A stretch of DNA of 63,856 nt from an uncultured Lysobacteraceae bacterium. Its GTDB lineage: Bacteria; Pseudomonadota; Gammaproteobacteria; Xanthomonadales; Xanthomonadaceae. The notes below the pieces were generated by a model, which was not told where the DNA came from, made no database searches, and was given only the letters and a program-made list of their open reading frames with translations. A program made the translations under genes and the position numbers. Positions 1 to 9,609 of the stretch are shown here, in pieces (the first letter of the stretch is position 1; each line of letters starts with the position of its first letter). The stretch covers positions 1-63,856 of the forward strand of contig CAMLLG010000014.1 in NCBI GenBank assembly GCA_946480825.1. Reading direction: 5' to 3'.

Positions 1-815
1 TCGCTGCTGCCGTCGTCGAGCCGGCGCATCGCGCTTTCCAGCGCGCGCACCACCGTGGTGCCCACCGCGACCACGCGCCCGCCGCGCTCGCGCGTGCGCC
101 GCACCTGTGCGACCAGTTCGGCGCCGACGTTCAACCATTCGCTGTGCATGCGATGTTCGCGCACATCGTCGGCGCGCATCGGCTGGAAGGTGCCGGCGCC
201 CACGTGCAGGGTCACATGGCCGAACTCGACGCCGCGCGCGCGCAGCGCGTCGAGCAGGGCTTCGTCGAAATGCAGGCCGGCGGTCGGCGCCGCGACCGCG
301 CCGACTTCCTTCGCGAACACGGTCTGGTAACGCTCGGCGTCGTCGGCGCCCGGTTCGCGCTGGATGTAGGGCGGCAGCGGCAGGCGGCCGGCGTGCAGCA
401 GCCAACTCTCGAGGTTGTCGTCGACGTGGAAACGCAGATGGTAGAACTCGCCGTCGCGGCCCAGCACCTCGGCTTCGCCGCCGGCATCCAGCGCAATCCG
501 GCTGCCCGGTTTCGGCGATTTGCTGACACCGACCTGGGCCCGCGCCTCGTTGTCCGGCAACAGCCGCTCGATCAGGATCTCGACCCGTCCGCCGGTGGCC
601 TTGCGGCCGAACAGCCGCGCCGGAATCACCCGGGTGTCGTTGAAGATCAGCAGATCGCCGGGCTGCAGCAGCGACGGCAGGTCGCGCACCGTGCGATCGT
701 CCAGCGCCGCGGGCGCCGGCGGCACCACCAGCAGGCGGCTGGCGGAGCGTTCGGGCAGCGGGGCCTGCGCGATCAGCGCGGTCGGCAGCTCGAAATGGAA
801 GTCGGATTTCTTCAT
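1..815 (-). CDS. queA: tRNA preQ1(34) S-adenosylmethionine ribosyltransferase-isomerase (QueA), 3' end outside window
   Basis: QueA transfers and isomerises the ribosyl part of S-adenosylmethionine onto preQ1 at tRNA position 34, making epoxyqueuosine. Reading leftward from the ATG at 815, the first 271 residues follow the family closely: MKKSDFHFELP at the start, the block around LLIFNDTRVIPARLFG near residue 60, and the block AAPTAGLHFDEALL followed by HVGAGTFQP near residues 200-225. The family is about 340-350 aa, so roughly a fifth of the C-terminus lies before position 1. The start is fixed by the conserved N-terminus. The next gene upstream on this strand stops at 868, about 50 bases away, so co-transcription is possible. 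Confidence 0.95.
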   Translation of the reverse strand, partial: MKKSDFHFELPTALIAQAPLPERSASRLLVVPPAPAALDDRTVRDLPSLLQPGDLLIFNDTRVIPARLFGRKATGGRVEILIERLLPDNEARAQVGVSKSPKPGSRIALDAGGEAEVLGRDGEFYHLRFHVDDNLESWLLHAGRLPLPPYIQREPGADDAERYQTVFAKEVGAVAAPTAGLHFDEALLDALRARGVEFGHVTLHVGAGTFQPMRADDVREHRMHSEWLNVGAELVAQVRRTRERGGRVVAVGTTVVRALESAMRRLDDGSS

Positions 816-867
816 CGCGGCACACCGGTGGGGCGCGCATTGTAGCCGTCGCCGGGCATCCTACCGA

Positions 868-1878
868 TCAGAGCACCTGCCCCGACAATTGCGGGAAGAC
901 CTTGCCCACCTTGCCGAGCAGGTAATCGCCGTAGGTGCCATCGAACGGCGCCAGCACGCTGGCGCCGTCCCAGCGATTCGCGCGATCGGCCGCGACCCGG
1001 GCGGGATCGATCCGCGCATGCTGCGGCAACGGCGTGACGCGGGCGGTGAAGTCGGGATCGAAAAACAACGGAAAGGAGAAGCGCTCCCGTTCACCCGCGT
1101 TGAGGACGCGATGCGGCGTGGACCGGTAGTGGCCGCCGGTCAGGCGGTCGAGCATGTCGCCGAGATTGCAGACCAGGGTGTCCGGCAGCGGCGGCGCCTC
1201 GACCCAACCGTCCGGCGTCCGCACCTGCAGGCCCGGCACATCGTCCTGCAACAGCAGGGTCAACAGCCCGTAGTCGGTATGTTCGCCCACGCCCCAGCCG
1301 TCCTCGCCGTCCGCCTGCGGCGGATAGCGGAAGATCCGGAACAGCACGGTCGGGTCGGCGGTGTAATGCCGACGGAACCAGTCCGCCTCCAGCCCCAGGC
1401 TCAGGGCGATGCCCGCCAACACGGCCTGCGCCGCATCGCACGCGGCCGCCATGTAATCCAGCACCGCACGGCGCAGCCCGATCGGGTGTTCCGGCCACAG
1501 ATTGGCGCCATGCAGCGGCCAGCCGGCCCGCACCCGCGGATCGTGCGACGGCAGTTCGGTGCCCAGATACAGCCCTTCCTTCCGATCGGGGCGGCCGCCG
1601 GTCAGCTCGGCACCGACCGGGAAGTAGCCGCGCCAGGCGCAGCCGCCGTGCGCCATCGCGATCCGCAGCTTGTCTTCGATCGGTCGTTCGAAGAACGCGC
1701 GGCTGAAGTCCCGCAGCGCGGCCTGCAGCGCCGGATCGATGCCGTGGCCGGCGATGTAGAAGAACCCGTGGCCGCGGCAGGCTTCGCCGATGCGCTCGGC
1801 CACGCGACGTCGCGCGCCCTCATCCTCTGACGCACGCAGCGGAGCGATGTCGATGACCGGCAGCGCGTCGCGGGCCAT
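868..1878 (-). CDS. 2-oxoglutarate/Fe(II)-dependent oxygenase, isopenicillin-N-synthase-like
   Basis: A 336-aa protein of the isopenicillin-N-synthase-like non-haem iron dioxygenase family. The N-terminal DIOX_N region (residues 6-120, with LPVIDI and [12 protein letters not shown]) is followed by the double-stranded beta-helix. The iron ligands are visible as H200-x-D202 and H256, and the 2-oxoglutarate carboxylate is probably held by R266-x-S268. The ATG at 1878 lies 8 bases after the stop of the Lrp-type regulator on the same strand, so the two probably form one transcript. The open frame continues upstream of this start, but only out of frame with the regulator, so the longer reading is rejected. 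The substrate cannot be told from the sequence. Confidence 0.88.
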   Translation of the reverse strand: MARDALPVIDIAPLRASEDEGARRRVAERIGEACRGHGFFYIAGHGIDPALQAALRDFSRAFFERPIEDKLRIAMAHGGCAWRGYFPVGAELTGGRPDRKEGLYLGTELPSHDPRVRAGWPLHGANLWPEHPIGLRRAVLDYMAAACDAAQAVLAGIALSLGLEADWFRRHYTADPTVLFRIFRYPPQADGEDGWGVGEHTDYGLLTLLLQDDVPGLQVRTPDGWVEAPPLPDTLVCNLGDMLDRLTGGHYRSTPHRVLNAGERERFSFPLFFDPDFTARVTPLPQHARIDPARVAADRANRWDGASVLAPFDGTYGDYLLGKVGKVFPQLSGQVL

Positions 1879-1886
1879 GGCCGGCC

Positions 1887-2318
1887 TCAGCGCTCGAACT
1901 TGGTCGACAGCACGATCGAGGACGTGGTGCGCTCCACCCCGTCGATCGCACCGATGCGGTCGGTCAACACATCCATGTCGCCCACCGCCGGCACCGCGCC
2001 GATCGCGATCAGATCGTGGGAACCGCTGATCGAGTGCAGCGAGCGCAATTCCGGCATGGCACGCAGCGCGGCCACCACCGAGGTCATCTGCTTCGGATGC
2101 ACGGCGATCATGATGTGCGCGCGAACGTGCCCGCGCTCGTAATCGTCGTGAACGCGGACGGTGTAGCCGCTGATCACCCCTTCCCGCTCCAGCCGCTCGA
2201 TCCGGCTCTGCACCGTGGTCCGCGACAGGCCGAGGCGGCGCGCGATCAGCGCGGTCGAAGCGCGGGCGTTCTCGCGCAGCAGGGACAGCAGTTGCTGATC
2301 GGTGTCGGTGAGCTTCAC
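1887..2318 (-). CDS. Lrp/AsnC-family transcriptional regulator
   Basis: A 143-aa one-component regulator with the canonical Lrp layout: an N-terminal helix-turn-helix (residues about 3-50, with [20 protein letters not shown]) and a C-terminal RAM/ligand-binding domain (about 65-140). These proteins are octameric amino-acid-sensing DNA-binding proteins. The gene is divergent from a PLP aminotransferase at 2438 and leads into a 2OG oxygenase. The 119-base gap between them carries several inverted repeats, so local control of both directions, including autoregulation, is likely. The specific effector is unknown. Confidence 0.93.
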   Translation of the reverse strand: MKLTDTDQQLLSLLRENARASTALIARRLGLSRTTVQSRIERLEREGVISGYTVRVHDDYERGHVRAHIMIAVHPKQMTSVVAALRAMPELRSLHSISGSHDLIAIGAVPAVGDMDVLTDRIGAIDGVERTTSSIVLSTKFER

Positions 2319-2330
2319 TGCGCCATCCGG

Positions 2331-2390
2331 TTTCGTCGAATCGACGAAATATCCATGAAATCCGCACAGTTCACAACTGTCAAACGACAG
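2331..2390. promoter_or_regulatory. Cluster of inverted repeats, candidate Lrp operators
   Basis: Three dyads lie in the divergent gap. Positions 2331-2349 read TTTCGTCGA-A-TCGACGAAA (9-base arms). Positions 2366-2380 read ACAGTT-CAC-AACTGT. Positions 2377-2390 read CTGTC-AAAC-GACAG and overlap the second one. They sit between the regulator start and the aminotransferase promoter, where an autoregulated Lrp-family protein would be expected to bind. Binding itself is inference. Confidence 0.5.
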
Positions 2391-2405
2391 GTGAATCGCG
2401 ATAAT
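2377..2405 (+). promoter_or_regulatory. Candidate sigma-70 promoter of the aminotransferase gene
   Basis: A -35-like CTGTCA (2377-2382) and a -10-like GATAAT (2400-2405) are 17 bases apart. Transcription would start near 2412, 26 bases before the ATG at 2438, which has GGAG at 2427-2430. The -35 overlaps the dyads at 2366-2390, so a bound regulator could block or recruit polymerase. Confidence 0.4.
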
Positions 2406-2437
2406 AGGCCTTTCGCCGTTTCTGCCGGAGGCCTGCC

Positions 2438-3937
2438 ATGGCTTTGCTCGACACTCTCGCCCCCCTCCGCGCCCATGCCGGCGCCCGACGCACCCACGGT
2501 CTGGACGATGCCACCGTGCTGCGGTTCGCGGCCTCGCATCCGGACCTGGTCGAGGCCATCCAGGCCGCCGGCGCCGAATACGCGGCGATCCGCGAAGAAT
2601 TCGCCGACCTACTGGACCTCGACGAAAACGCGCAGACCCTCGCGGTGCAGGCCGGCTTCGTCAATTTCTATTCCAACGACACCGTGAACCCGTACGTCGC
2701 CCTCGCCGCGCGCGGCCCGTGGATCGTCACCCTCAAGGGCGCGATCCTGCACGACTCCGGCGGCTACGGCATGCTCGGTTTCGGCCATGCCCCGCAGGCG
2801 ATCATCGATGCCATGGCCAAGCCGCAGGCGATGGCCAACATCATGACCCCCAACCTGTCGCAGCTGCGCTTCGACCGCGCCATCCGCGCCGAAGTCGGCC
2901 ACAGCATCGGCGGCTGCCCGTATTCGAAATTCCTGTGCCTGAACTCGGGTTCGGAATCGGTCTCGCTTGCCGGCCGCATCGCCGACGTCAACACCAAACT
3001 GATGACCGATCCGGGCGCGCCGCACGCCGGCCGCAAGGTCAAGCGCATCTCGGTGAAGGGCAGCTTCCACGGCCGCACCGAACTGCCCGCGCTGTACTCG
3101 GATTCCTCGCGCAAGACCTATGCCGCGCACCTCGGCAGCTATCAGCACCACGCCGCCCAGGCCATCACCATCGAGCCCTACAGCATCGAACAGCTGGAGC
3201 AGGCGTTCGCCGATGCGGAGCGCGAAGGCTGGCACATCGAAGCGATGTTCCTGGAGCCGGTGATGGGCGAAGGCGACCCCGGCCGCGCGGTGCCGCGCGC
3301 GTTCTACGACGCCGCCCGCCGTCTGACCAAGGCCCACGGCACCCTGCTGCTGGTCGATTCGATCCAGGCCGGCCTGCGCGCCCACGGCGTGCTGTCGATC
3401 GTCGACTACCCCGGCTTCGAAGGCATCGAAGCGCCGGACATGGAAACCTATTCGAAGGCGCTCAACGCCGCGCAGTACCCGCTGTCGGTGCTGGCCGTGA
3501 ACGAGCGCGCCGCGGGCCTGTACCGCAAGGGCACCTACGGCAACACCATGACCACCAATCCGCGCGCGCTCGATGTCGCCTGCGCGGTGCTGGGCCAGCT
3601 CACGCCCGCGCTGCGCGCGAACATCCGCGACAAGGGCCGCGAAGCGGTCGCCAAGCTCGAAGCGCTGAAAGCCGAACTGCCGGGCCTGATCACCAAGGTC
3701 CAGGGCACCGGCCTGCTGTTCTCCTGCGAACTGTCGCCCGAGTTCAAGGGCTACGGCACCGGCTCCACCGAAGAATGGCTGCGCGAACACGGCATCGGCG
3801 TGATCCACGGCGGCGAGAATTCGCTGCGCTTCACGCCGGGCTTCAACCTGCAGTCGGACGAACTCGACCTGCTGGTCGAGATGGTCAAGCGCGCGATGCT
3901 GGAAGGCCCGCGCGTGACGCAGGCCGCGGCGGCCTGA
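2438..3937 (+). CDS. PLP-dependent class-III aminotransferase
   Basis: A 499-aa fold-type I, class-III (ornithine/acetylornithine-type) aminotransferase. Visible features are the PLP phosphate-binding region SGSES (170-174), the cofactor aspartate in LLLVDSIQAG (D307, where the family usually has DEVQ) and the Schiff-base lysine K340 in YSKALNAAQYPLS. It is longer than typical members (about 400-450 aa), with about 70 extra N-terminal residues. Good SD (GGAG) and ATG. Being divergent from an Lrp-type gene suggests amino-acid-responsive control. The lysine-6-aminotransferase-like branch is a possibility, but the donor is not determinable here. Confidence 0.88.
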   Translation: MALLDTLAPLRAHAGARRTHGLDDATVLRFAASHPDLVEAIQAAGAEYAAIREEFADLLDLDENAQTLAVQAGFVNFYSNDTVNPYVALAARGPWIVTLKGAILHDSGGYGMLGFGHAPQAIIDAMAKPQAMANIMTPNLSQLRFDRAIRAEVGHSIGGCPYSKFLCLNSGSESVSLAGRIADVNTKLMTDPGAPHAGRKVKRISVKGSFHGRTELPALYSDSSRKTYAAHLGSYQHHAAQAITIEPYSIEQLEQAFADAEREGWHIEAMFLEPVMGEGDPGRAVPRAFYDAARRLTKAHGTLLLVDSIQAGLRAHGVLSIVDYPGFEGIEAPDMETYSKALNAAQYPLSVLAVNERAAGLYRKGTYGNTMTTNPRALDVACAVLGQLTPALRANIRDKGREAVAKLEALKAELPGLITKVQGTGLLFSCELSPEFKGYGTGSTEEWLREHGIGVIHGGENSLRFTPGFNLQSDELDLLVEMVKRAMLEGPRVTQAAAA

Positions 3938-3949
3938 GGCGCGCGCAAC

Positions 3950-4025
3950 TGCCTCGGTAGAGCGGCCTTCAGGCCGCTGCGTCTCCCGCGAAGAGCAGCG
4001 GCCTGAAGGCCGCTCTACCGAGGCA
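3950..4025. repeat. REP doublet (REPIN/BIME-like), GTAG-headed palindromes
   Basis: Two perfectly complementary 30-base arms (3950-3979 and 3996-4025) enclose a 16-base loop. Each arm contains GTAG followed by AGCGGCCT-TC-AGGCCGCT, which is itself a perfect small palindrome. A GTAG head plus palindrome is the signature of the SMAG/REP elements of Stenotrophomonas and Xanthomonas, and a head-to-head pair is the mobile unit called a REPIN. The element lies between the 3' ends of convergent genes and may also act as an mRNA 3' stabiliser. No RAYT transposase is present in the window. Confidence 0.82.
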
Positions 4026-4051
4026 GAAATCCGATCTTCTGCACGACGACC

Positions 4052-4666
4052 TCACGTCACCAGCAGCTTCCTGAGGTCGTCCAGACCGCCGTTGAAACGA
4101 TCCAGATCCACCGCACCGCTCACGCCAGCGACGCTGCCGCTCTGCGAGTATTGCCAGAACGTCCATGCGCTCCAGTCCGGCGGCAGCCGCGGCGCCGGTG
4201 CCGAGGTGTATTCGGCCAGCCACAGCGGATAGGCGGAAAATCCCTTCAGATACTGGCTGGCGAAGCTCTGGCCGGAATACAGGATCGGTTTGACCGCGTA
4301 TCTGTTCTCGATCAGCGTAAGGAATGCCTGCAGTTGCTGATCCAGGCCGGGCAAACTGTTCTGCGCCAGCACTTCGATGTCGACCACCGGCGGCAGATCG
4401 CCCGGTTTCAGATCGAGATGCCGCGACAGATTGGCGAACTGCGACTGTGCGTCGTGATCGGTGGTGTAGAAGTGATAACTGCCGGCATACAGCCCGGCGG
4501 CGCGCGCGCCGGCGATGTTGCGCGCGTAATCCGGATCGACACCGGTGGCGCCCTGGCTGACCTTGACGAAGACGTAGGTGTTGGCGGCGGCCTTGATCTT
4601 CGCGAAATCCACGACGCCCTGCCATTTCGACAGATCGACGCCGACGACGGCGGATGATGCGTTCAT
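4052..4666 (-). CDS. Glycoside hydrolase family 25 (lysozyme-like) protein
   Basis: A 204-aa protein with the whole GH25 (N,O-diacetylmuramidase) domain: the N-terminal strand GVDLSKWQG with D11, then VVDIE with the catalytic pair D96 and E98, and a C-terminal tract with TFWQYSQSGSV and VDLDRFNG. GH25 enzymes cut the MurNAc-GlcNAc bond of peptidoglycan. There is no signal peptide and no wall-binding domain, so export would need a holin-like route or lysis, or the protein acts on imported material. Start chosen at the ATG at 4666, which has GGGAGGG upstream. The frame stays open far upstream with no homology. Confidence 0.88.
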   Translation of the reverse strand: MNASSAVVGVDLSKWQGVVDFAKIKAAANTYVFVKVSQGATGVDPDYARNIAGARAAGLYAGSYHFYTTDHDAQSQFANLSRHLDLKPGDLPPVVDIEVLAQNSLPGLDQQLQAFLTLIENRYAVKPILYSGQSFASQYLKGFSAYPLWLAEYTSAPAPRLPPDWSAWTFWQYSQSGSVAGVSGAVDLDRFNGGLDDLRKLLVT

Positions 4667-4777
4667 GCGGCGGTCCCTCCCCTGCGATGACGGTGACGCA
4701 CTGTAACGCGCGGGGCCGGCTTGCGCGCGGGCGCGCGATGCCCTGTACTTGCGCCCTCGCCATCGCCCTGCCCGCCC

Positions 4778-5407
4778 ATGAAGATCGTCGAAGTCCGTCA
4801 CCCGCTGGTCCGCCACAAACTCGGTCTGCTGCGCGAGGCCGCGACCGGACCGGCGCTGTTCCGGCAGGTGGTCGGCGAGATCGCCACCCTGCTCGCCTAC
4901 GAAGCCACCGCCGATCTGTCGCTGGACGACACCGGTATCGACACCTGGGCCGGGCCGCTGACGGTCGGTCGCTGCGATCAGTCGCGGATCACGCTGGTGC
5001 CGATCCTGCGCGCCGGCCTGGGCTTCCTGCCCGGCGTGCAGGTGCTGCTGCCATCGGCGCCGGTGAGCGTCATCGGTCTGCGTCGCGACGAACAGACCCT
5101 GCAGCCGCACGCCTATTACCAGCGTTTCGTCGAGGACATCGCCGGCCGCACCGCGCTGCTGATCGATCCGATGTTGGCCACCGCCGGCAGCGCCATCGCC
5201 GCGATCGACGCGCTGAAGGCCGCGGGCGTGACCCGGGTGAAGGCGATCTTCCTGGTTGCGGCGCCGGAAGGCCTGCGCGCGCTGGAAGCGAAACATCCCG
5301 ACACCGAAGTCTGGACCGCGGCCATCGACGAACGCCTCAACGAACACGGCTACATCCTGCCCGGTCTGGGCGACGCCGGCGACCGGATTTTCGGCACACC
5401 GGCCTGA
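4778..5407 (+). CDS. upp: Uracil phosphoribosyltransferase
   Basis: A 209-aa enzyme converting uracil and PRPP to UMP in pyrimidine salvage. The length is normal for bacterial Upp. Conserved blocks include [13 protein letters not shown] near the start, the PRPP loop region [13 protein letters not shown] (about 126-138) and a C-terminal [10 protein letters not shown] uracil-binding block. ATG at 4778 matches family starts; an in-frame upstream start at 4721 would add 19 unconserved residues. Convergent with the MAPEG gene, with a 38-base gap. Confidence 0.96.
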   Translation: MKIVEVRHPLVRHKLGLLREAATGPALFRQVVGEIATLLAYEATADLSLDDTGIDTWAGPLTVGRCDQSRITLVPILRAGLGFLPGVQVLLPSAPVSVIGLRRDEQTLQPHAYYQRFVEDIAGRTALLIDPMLATAGSAIAAIDALKAAGVTRVKAIFLVAAPEGLRALEAKHPDTEVWTAAIDERLNEHGYILPGLGDAGDRIFGTPA

Positions 5408-5445
5408 CGCGGAACCGCGGACGCGGTGCCTGACGACGCAGTGGG

Positions 5446-5835
5446 TCAGGCGGTCGCGACCATGACGATGCCGGCGCCGGCCATGCCGGCCAGCGCGAGC
5501 CAGGTCAGGACCGTGCCCCAGAACCGGCCGAAGGACACGCCGGAGCGCTGCGACAGGCCGAAGGCATGCAGTCCGCGCGCGAGCAGCAGGATCGCGCCGA
5601 ACGCCCACAACCACGGCGCGCCCAGCCCGCCGAGTTCCAGCAGCGCCATTATCAGCAGCGCCATCGGCACGTATTCGACGAAATTGCCGTGCGCGCGCAT
5701 CTTGCGCAGCAGATATTTGTCGCCGCCATCGCCGATGCCGATCTTGTGCGAACGCCGGTGGAACACCACGCGCGCCGCGAGCAACAGCATCAACAGCACG
5801 TGCAGCGACGCGAACAACAGGGCGATTCTGGGCAT
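5446..5835 (-). CDS. MAPEG-family membrane protein
   Basis: A 129-aa protein with four predicted hydrophobic helices, matching the MAPEG fold (membrane-associated proteins in eicosanoid and glutathione metabolism). The family signature region around HGNFVEYVPMALLIMALLEL is present near residues 49-68. Bacterial MAPEG proteins can have glutathione transferase activity, but the natural substrates are mostly unknown. It is the last gene of a leftward run that includes a gamma-glutamyltransferase. The glutathione theme is suggestive only. Confidence 0.88.
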   Translation of the reverse strand: MPRIALLFASLHVLLMLLLAARVVFHRRSHKIGIGDGGDKYLLRKMRAHGNFVEYVPMALLIMALLELGGLGAPWLWAFGAILLLARGLHAFGLSQRSGVSFGRFWGTVLTWLALAGMAGAGIVMVATA

Positions 5836-5888
5836 CGGTGGAATCTCGTCCGGGAATGAGGCGCGGCCGGAAAAGGCCGCGGAAGAAA

Positions 5889-6809
<921 letters not shown>

Positions 6810-6902
6810 GGCGATGCACTTACGAAAGTGTACTCACGATGGTGTCACCGGGAAGGCATGCCGCCAGGCGCATGCCGATCGAAACACAGGCACGATGCTC
6901 GC

Positions 6903-7448
6903 TCACGACAACGCGTTCGGGCGGTCGATCGCGAACACGTGTTCGGTGCAGGTTTCGCCCTTGTACTCGGCTTCGGCGGTATCGACCAGACGCATGCCCA
7001 GCGCGTCCAGCATGCGCAGACAGGCGGCGTTGCGCGCATCGGACGCGGCGACGATGCGCAACGCCGGCGTATGCGCGAACAGCAGCGCGATCAGCGCCTG
7101 CACGGATTCGCGGCCGAGGCCGCCGCCCTGACCATTCGGAGCCAGCGATATACCGAACTCGGCCCAGCGCCCGTCGGGCGCCAACCACACGCCGATGTCG
7201 CCGAGCAGACGGTCGTCTTCGGCCGAGGCGACGGCGATCTGCGCCCATTCGCCCGGTTCCAGCCCGGCGTTGCGGCCCTGGTCGCGCAGAAAATCCATGG
7301 CCTCGGATTCCGACATCGGCGACCAGCCCTGGTAACGCGCGACTTCGGCATCGCTGCGATAGGCGTGGAAGGCGCGGAAATCGGACGCGCGCAACTTGCG
7401 CAGGCGGATGCGTCCGGCGGTGTGCGGCAGATGTTCGAACAGATGCAT
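6903..7448 (-). CDS. GNAT-family N-acetyltransferase (RimJ-like)
   Basis: A 181-aa acetyltransferase of the GNAT fold. It shows the N-terminal TGRIRLRKLRASDFRAF strand-helix, the acetyl-CoA region NGQGGGLGRESVQALIALLF (about residues 104-123) and the following VAASDARNAACLRMLDALGM block. This layout is that of the RimJ/RimL-like family acting on protein N-termini or small amines. It starts 19 bases after the ggt stop and is probably co-transcribed. The acceptor is unknown. Confidence 0.87.
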   Translation of the reverse strand: MHLFEHLPHTAGRIRLRKLRASDFRAFHAYRSDAEVARYQGWSPMSESEAMDFLRDQGRNAGLEPGEWAQIAVASAEDDRLLGDIGVWLAPDGRWAEFGISLAPNGQGGGLGRESVQALIALLFAHTPALRIVAASDARNAACLRMLDALGMRLVDTAEAEYKGETCTEHVFAIDRPNALS

Positions 7449-7467
7449 CCGGGCGGCGTCCCTGCGC

Positions 7468-9282
7468 TCAGCGATCGGCCGCGGGCTTCGCCGGCTCGTC
7501 GGGCGTCACGACGCGCGTCTCGACCAGCGCCTTGCCCACCGGATTGCGCGGATCGCTGCCGCCATGCAGCGTGTTGTCGCGGCGATTCCATTCCACCGTC
7601 TGCAGATTGCCCCAACTGTCGCTGGAACGGCGGCCGTCGGCGGCGTCCTTCGGCGTGATCACGGTATGCCCCATCGCGCGCAGCGCGGCGACGACTTCGT
7701 CCGGCAGCGCATTGCGCTCGGTACCGATGGCGTCCGGCATCCACTGGTGGTGATAGCGCGGCAGCGCCGCGACCGCCTGGGCGTCGAGGCCATCGGCGTA
7801 TCCCAGCGCGCCCAGCAGCACCATGGTGATGATGCGGCTGCCGCCGGGCGTGCCGAGCACGGCGACGCGATCGGGCGAGGTCATGAAGGTCGGCGTCATC
7901 GAGCTGAGCATGCGCTTGCCCGGCTGCGGCGCGTTGGCGTCGTAGCCCATCACCCCGAACGCGTTCGGCGTGCCGGGCTTCAGCGCGAAATCGTCCATCT
8001 CGTTGTTGAGCAGCACGCCGGTGCCGGGCGGAATCAGACCGGAACCGAACAACAGGTTCACCGTCTGCGTGCCCGCGACCCGATTGCCCTCGGCGTCGAT
8101 GATCGAGAAATGCGTGGTCTCGTCGTCTTCCAGCGGCGTCTGCTCGCCCGACAGCAGATCGCTCGGCGTCGCCCTGCGCGGATGGATCGTGGAGCGCTGG
8201 CCGGCAGCGTAATCGGCGCTGGTCAGCGCGCGCACCGGCACCTTCACGAAATCCGGGTCGCCCAGATAGAAGGTGCGGTCGCGGAACGCGCGACGCATCG
8301 CTTCGACGGTCAGATGCACGCGCTCGGCCTGCGGCAGTTTCGCCAGATCCCACGGCGCCAGCATCTGCAGCATCTGCGCCAGGGCGACACCGCCGGAGGA
8401 CGGCGGCGGCGCGGTCACGATTTCCCAGCCGTCGTATTCGAAGCGGATCGGCTCGCGCTCGCGGACGCGATAACCGGCGAGTTCATCGGCGGTCCACTGC
8501 CCGCCTTCGGCGCGCACGCCGGCCAACAGTTTCTTCGCCACCGGGCCGCGATAGAAGCCGTCGAACCCCTTGTCCGCCAGCAGTTCCAGTGTCCGCGCAA
8601 GATCGGGCTGGTGCAGGGATTCGCCCTCTTCCGGTGCGTCGCCGTCGGCGAGGAACACGCCGCGGGTGCCGGCGTAGCGTTCCATCACCTCGCGCCGGCT
8701 TTCGTAGCCCTTCGCCAGTCGTGCGTAGACCGGGAAACCGTCGCGGGCGATGCGGATGGCCGGCGCCAGCGAGGTCTTCAGCGGCAACCGGCCGTACCTC
8801 TCGGCCATGTGCACCAGCCCGGCAGGCAGGCCGGGAATGCCCGCGGACCACGGGCCGTTGGTGGCGCGGTCGCGATCGAACTCGCCCTTCGCGTCGAGAT
8901 AGGCGGCCTGCGTCGCCGCGGCGGGCGCGGTTTCGCGGGCGTCGATGAAGATGTCCTTGCCGGTCTTCGCATCGTGCAGCAGGAAGAAACCGCCGCCGCC
9001 GATGCCCGACGAGATCGGTTCGACCACCGACAACACCGACGACACCGCGACCGCGGCATCGAAGGCGTTGCCGCCCTGACGCAGGATCTCGAGGCCGGCC
9101 TCGCTGGCGAGCGCGTGCGCGCTGGCAACGGCGGCGCCGGGCGGATGCGTCGGCCTCTGCTGCGCAGACGTGTCGTGCGCCGGCCGGGTGTCCTCCGCCG
9201 CCCATGCGAACGGCGCGCATATCGTCGCCGCGAAGATCGGCATGGCGATCACGAGGCGCGCGAAGGAATGTCGGATCGTCAT
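7468..9282 (-). CDS. ggt: Gamma-glutamyltransferase
   Basis: A 604-aa periplasmic enzyme that hydrolyses or transfers the gamma-glutamyl group of glutathione. A signal peptide (about residues 1-28, hydrophobic core then AWA-A) is followed by the large subunit. The autocatalytic nucleophile is T390 in DDETTHFSIID, which becomes the N-terminus of the small subunit. The GGG loop (GIGGGGFFLL) and PPPSSGG motif are present. The ATG overlaps the stop of the ferredoxin gene by four bases (9279-9282), showing tight coupling. Length is normal for the family. Confidence 0.96.
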   Translation of the reverse strand: MTIRHSFARLVIAMPIFAATICAPFAWAAEDTRPAHDTSAQQRPTHPPGAAVASAHALASEAGLEILRQGGNAFDAAVAVSSVLSVVEPISSGIGGGGFFLLHDAKTGKDIFIDARETAPAAATQAAYLDAKGEFDRDRATNGPWSAGIPGLPAGLVHMAERYGRLPLKTSLAPAIRIARDGFPVYARLAKGYESRREVMERYAGTRGVFLADGDAPEEGESLHQPDLARTLELLADKGFDGFYRGPVAKKLLAGVRAEGGQWTADELAGYRVREREPIRFEYDGWEIVTAPPPSSGGVALAQMLQMLAPWDLAKLPQAERVHLTVEAMRRAFRDRTFYLGDPDFVKVPVRALTSADYAAGQRSTIHPRRATPSDLLSGEQTPLEDDETTHFSIIDAEGNRVAGTQTVNLLFGSGLIPPGTGVLLNNEMDDFALKPGTPNAFGVMGYDANAPQPGKRMLSSMTPTFMTSPDRVAVLGTPGGSRIITMVLLGALGYADGLDAQAVAALPRYHHQWMPDAIGTERNALPDEVVAALRAMGHTVITPKDAADGRRSSDSWGNLQTVEWNRRDNTLHGGSDPRNPVGKALVETRVVTPDEPAKPAADR

Positions 9283-9533
9283 GGGTTCTGCTCCTGCAGT
9301 CGCACCAGCTTCGCCAGCAGCGCTTCCTGCGATTCCGGAAATGCGGGATCGGGGTCGATGCATTCGACCGGGCACACCACCACGCACTGCGGTTCGTCGT
9401 AATGGCCGACGCATTCCGTGCAGCGCGCCGGGTCGATGACGTAGATGGCTTCGCCCTGCGAAATCGCGCGGTTCGGGCAGGCCGGCTCGCAGACGTCGCA
9501 GTTGATGCAGAGCGCGTTGATCTTCAGCGACAT
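9279..9533 (-). CDS. YfhL-family 2[4Fe-4S] ferredoxin
   Basis: An 84-aa ferredoxin with two cluster motifs: CINCDVCEPACP (residues 9-20) and CTECVGHYDEPQCVVVCP, which has the longer spacing before the third cysteine seen in the YfhL/Alvin type. Such ferredoxins serve as low-potential electron carriers, often in biosynthetic Fe-S enzymes. The stop overlaps the ggt start by four bases. The gene lies in the coaD-to-MAPEG leftward run, as is common in xanthomonads where it sits near coaD. Confidence 0.94.
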   Translation of the reverse strand: MSLKINALCINCDVCEPACPNRAISQGEAIYVIDPARCTECVGHYDEPQCVVVCPVECIDPDPAFPESQEALLAKLVRLQEQNP

Positions 9534-9609
9534 GCGGAACCCGACGCATCGTCGCGGCGCGGACGCCGCGACGACGGATGACGCGTGCGATGGAAAACGC
9601 GGCTGCGGA

